Source: Bugula neritina (taxonomy: Eukaryota; Bryozoa; Gymnolaemata; Cheilostomatida; Bugulidae). From it: a DNA stretch of 64,000 nucleotides. Below the pieces are notes generated by a model. It worked only from the letters and a program-made list of their open reading frames with translations. It was not told where the DNA came from and did not search any database. A program made the translations under genes and the position numbers. The stretch is taken from positions 4,515,128 to 4,579,127 of the forward strand of contig OZ037771.1 in the NCBI GenBank assembly GCA_964035545.1, in the 5' to 3' direction. Numbering within the stretch: position 1 is the first letter of the stretch; each line of letters opens with the position of its first letter. This document shows, one piece after another, positions 60,539 to 64,000 of the stretch.

Positions 60539-62957
60539 TTATACACTGTCCAATACGGGAGGCTCATAGTTGTCAGGTCTGGATATTTTCTCTCCACCTT
60601 CGGTTGTGGTAGTTTTAGCACTTTCACTGTGTAGTTCCATCAGCTTACCAACTACAATACAGTCACCATACATCTTATAGATACACAGCACATATATTCC
60701 CACACACTGAAGTTTTCCATTAGAACAGCCTTTTATACACTAGCAACTCAGAAAAAACTGATAAAGTACTGGCAACTTCAACAGAATTTGCATTCACAAA
60801 CCTATTTTTAGAAAAAGGTGAGAATTACTGGCTATGTCATATCTGAATAATACTATGAACTGAATGGCTCACCATCAACTTTAGGTCGTCGGAGAACCTT
60901 CACCTTGCGAATGTGTACATCCTGTAGAGGGTAGATACCCTGACAGGACTTCTCAATGTCCTTAGCTATGCTGTCGGGGATCAGCTTGCCAACCACCTAA
61001 AGATGATCAAAATGGGAACAATTATGTAGCGACATTAAAAAATCCTTCACACGTGCATTACAACGCATGGGTTTTGTGGAGAAGAGACTACAGCAGTAGA
61101 TTTCCAGTTATTAGTGTAAAAGATAGGCAGGTGTCCTATTAGAGAACACAGCTACTAATGCAGTTACATTTATTTAGTGATGGTTGACTGCCATCCTCAA
61201 GATTGACGGTTAAAAAAAACAGCTTCAATGTAATAACTTGTAAAAAGCAAACAAATTTATCCGCTAGGGTAAATTATGCCCAACGGCCGAACACGCGACT
61301 CACTTCTTTCATATCAGAGGCAGCAATCTCTCTGGTGATGATCTGAATCATTCTCTTGCGGATTCTTTTGACTTGCTGAGTCTGAGCGTAGGCGGTCTTC
61401 TTCACCTGGTTGGGCCTCCTCTTGGTGAAACCGATACAGAAGAGTCTGAGAAGGTAGCCGTCAGTAGTCTTAATGTCACAGTTGGCCTCAATCAATGTCT
61501 GCCATTTCTTTACCATCGACCTAAGTTTGTCAGTGGTCATAGTCATACCTGCAAACGGCAACTACAGATAACATACTTGGCAAATCACAACACTGTGCAA
61601 GTTCCAGGACTAGTTAAGGCATCATAGACTTACAATCAGTAACTACAGACTAATTCAATTATTTGTATACTTATTATGATGCGATGACGTACCGTAGAAG
61701 TTGGTTAGACAGTTCTTTCCTTGCACTTCATCACAGATGAGTCGGAACTTTCGGTAAGCGATTTCATCCTTCTGAAGATCGGCGTGAGAAACTTCGTATA
61801 CCCGGCCTTTCAAACCATCAGAAGCAATTTTGGTGCCGACAGTTCGAGAGACTAAAGTTTTTCCAACCTGCCTCTCGGTGAACATAGATGGTGCTTTAAC
61901 ATCGTACCAGTCTTTTTTTGTGAAAGGGTCAACACTAAAAAAATTTAATAACAGAACATATATATAGAGCCAGAAAAAAAAACATGTTAAAAGTAGCCAT
62001 CAAAAATTGCAATGTCTCAGCAGGATGAAAATTTAATATGGCGGATTAAAAACTAATAAGTACTAAAAAGTAGCAAACCTAGAACTGCAATATTATGAAC
62101 AGCTGCGGTAATCAAAGTGTGAGTGGATATCTTTTCTATTGACATTTAAAGGAGCTCATCATACTTAGGCATTACTCAATCAACACGGGATGGCAATACT
62201 ATGTACCGTGACAACACGAGATAAATTTGTTTTCTCTATTAGGATGACAAGTAGTAAACCAAAGATGTAACTGCGCATTTGCTATCAATTTACACGTGGA
62301 TCACTAATTTTAATATACATTTAATATTTTGAGTGAGAAATAAAATTTTTAATTCAATTTTATAGTCATAAATGCTTTTTACTGTTCAGAAAACAACCAC
62401 CGAACGATCCACTGGTTGCAGCTTAAACCTTACATCTAGTTCTGCTTTTAGTTTTAACACCGCCGAGACATTGCAACTATTGAAGGCTACTTACCAAACG
62501 ACACAAAATTTGCTGGTGATTTATTTATTAATGTCCAAGTCGAGGTGCACAACCAGTAGCAGCTACACCAGGCAGGAACGAATTCATGTTTAAATTCAAT
62601 CAATATTATTTCATATTCCAAGATAGGCTTCAACAAGATCCACCAGTCAAGAGAAATCTAGCTAGCTGAGCCTGCAAATCCAACAAAATGTAAAAATATT
62701 GGGATAGAGAAACTGAAATAACATTTAATCTGAATTACAAATTTACTATTATCAATTGAGTATTTAGTTTACGGTTCAGGAGTAATTTTAATCGAAGAAC
62801 AAATTTTACATCATCGAGCAGTTACTTGAAAAAATATATATTTTCAATTATAGACATGTAAATATAATACAAACTTAATGTTTAATACTCACACTTTTTT
62901 CTTGCCCCCCTTTTTGCCACTTTTTGTCAACCTCTTATTTGACTTTCCCACAGCCAT
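60539..62957 (-). CDS. RPS3A: 40S ribosomal protein S3a (eS1), five exons
   Basis: eS1 is a core protein of the small ribosomal subunit near the mRNA exit. Exons: 62957-62893, 61934-61693, 61548-61304, 60996-60873, 60651-60539. All junctions are GT-AG with matching phase and give 262 residues (human 264). Diagnostic stretches: start [87 protein letters not shown] and [20 protein letters not shown] pyrimidine run CTTTTCC just upstream fits a 5' TOP start, as in other ribosomal protein genes. In vertebrates RPS3A introns host snoRNAs; I looked for C/D boxes in the introns here and found none I would call. Confidence 0.97.
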
Positions 62958-62974
62958 GGTTGTCGGATTACACC

Positions 62975-62981
62975 GGAAAAG
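62975..62981 (-). promoter_or_regulatory. likely 5' TOP motif and transcription start of RPS3A
   Basis: The minus strand reads TTTTCTTTTCCGG about 24 bases before the ATG. A C followed by a pyrimidine run is the 5' TOP signature that couples ribosomal protein translation to mTOR. Start site inferred. Confidence 0.5.
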
Positions 62982-64000
62982 AAAATTTTAGAGAGTTGAC
63001 GCATGCCCTGTGATCAGTTAACGTACTACAAAGTCTTCGGTTTATTTCCGAAAATACACGCATTCAAAACATAGACTGTCACACTATAATTGAATTGTCA
63101 TACGATATACAATACATTTGAACTTAATAAACAGCAAGATATCAATAATTGGCCCGTATTTTCTCGGACCGAAATTTCCTTAGAGTGATAGAACCATAAA
63201 CTTTAATTATGATTACTAATAACTTGATAAGTGATAACTGAGGTACAGGGCTACTACTCATACTGTTACGCCTACTGCTACTACTAGCAGTAGCAGTACT
63301 CCTACTAGTTATTGTAAAGCTGGGCTATGCCTCTGGTTATAATTATAATACTTTAATAGACGTATTCAGTGATTCACTATCACTATGAGTATGACTATCA
63401 CACTCTGACTCACAGTCAGAGTCACAGTGAATGTCAATGTGAATGTGATTTACTTTTAGTGAAACTGAATGTGATACTCATAAGTCATAGTCATACTGAT
63501 ACTGATAGTCATAGTGTGAGTGTCAGTGATACTGATTGAGTGATAGTCATGGTAACTAGTTCTATAAATATAGCACCGCAATAACACTATGACTATTGGC
63601 ATTGCTATAACATTAACTATAAGTATAACATTATGATTAACTATAACTATAAGTAATAAGTATAACTATTACTATTAGTATTACTATTACTTATACTTAT
63701 AGTTATACTAATGCTAATAGTAATACTAATATTAATAGTGATACTAATACTAATAGTAATAGTAATACTAATTATTATTATAATTTTAATAATATATATA
63801 TATACAGTAAATTAATACAAATTAAAATAGTGACTGGCTGAAGATCATACTGATACTCGCAGTCATTGATAGTGGAAATGAGATAGTCAGATACTCAATT
63901 TCAGTTTTAATTTTCTTTTGTACTTCAGTGATCTTAATACTAATAGTTAATACAGTATTACTAGTAGTATAACTGACTCTAACCTTATAAAAAACTTACA
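62982..64000. other. upstream flank of RPS3A with simple repeats
   Basis: No gene seen. 63240-63780 is cryptically repetitive: CTACTACTAGCAGTAGCAG, ACTATCACTATGAGTATGAC, and TAATACTAATAGTAATACTA. Confidence 0.55.
63240..63780. repeat. cryptic simple repeats upstream of RPS3A
   Basis: Runs of related 6-9-base words, partly self-complementary (CTGACTCACAGTCAGAGTCA). It shares TAACATTAACTATAAGTATA with the NIT2 upstream region and TACTATTAG words with three other loci. Confidence 0.75.

Noticed and set aside
60652-62892. snoRNA in an RPS3A intron, as in vertebrates
   Set aside because: No pair of C (RTGATGA) and D (CTGA) boxes at the right spacing on the sense strand; an ATGATGC in intron 2 has no D box after it.

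Overview
The window reads as AT-rich nuclear DNA of an early-branching metazoan, with a sponge-like marine invertebrate as the best guess (inference only). Genes have many short exons with GT-AG introns of a few hundred bases. Five protein genes are recognisable: PLK4, NFXL1, NIT2, RPS3A and an NHL-repeat gene. Simple repeats are abundant, and Penelope, hAT, LINE, SINE and LTR elements are present.

Layout. 1-738 (-): 3' part of an unrecognised membrane protein gene. 739-4496: non-genic, with a short GC-rich island. 4663-19149 (+): complete PLK4, 19 exons, about 957 residues. 19250-22282: tRNA-derived SINE, a long (TA)n tract and a 5'-truncated Penelope-like element with a hammerhead-like motif. 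22283-39336 (+): an NHL-repeat gene whose last intron carries a complete 12,317-bp LTR element (26268-38584). 38728-39030: foldback repeats. 40570-43284 (-): NIT2, 5 exons. 44149-45889: a palindromic hAT-type element with 8-bp target duplication. 47158-55584 (+): NFXL1, about 16 exons, with LINE and SINE debris in one intron. 57493-59078 (-): a possible two-exon small gene. 60539-62957 (-): RPS3A, 5 exons. The rest is repeat-rich flank.

The most interesting object is the LTR element. It has two 639-bp LTRs that look identical and a 4-bp GCTA duplication, so it is young. On the minus strand a Ty3/gypsy-type Gag continues without a stop into a glycoprotein of Env type (signal peptide, N-glycosylation sites, membrane anchor). 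Pol follows in the same frame behind a single UGA followed by CUA, the strongest known readthrough context. The order is therefore Gag-Env-(UGA CUA)-Pol, not gag-pol-env. Where env would normally lie, between pol and the polypurine tract, the opposite strand carries what looks like a spliced gene with two alternative terminal exons. Each of these encodes a membrane anchor and has its own poly(A) signal. Both accept in phase 1, the same phase as the upstream donor of the host NHL gene, so they could also act as trapped alternative ends of that gene.

The host genes are housekeeping genes with unrelated roles: centriole duplication, omega-amidase, NF-X1 zinc-finger protein and ribosomal protein. 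Nothing suggests they work together. Cryptically repetitive TACTATTAG-type sequence recurs near the 5' ends of PLK4, NIT2, NFXL1 and RPS3A.
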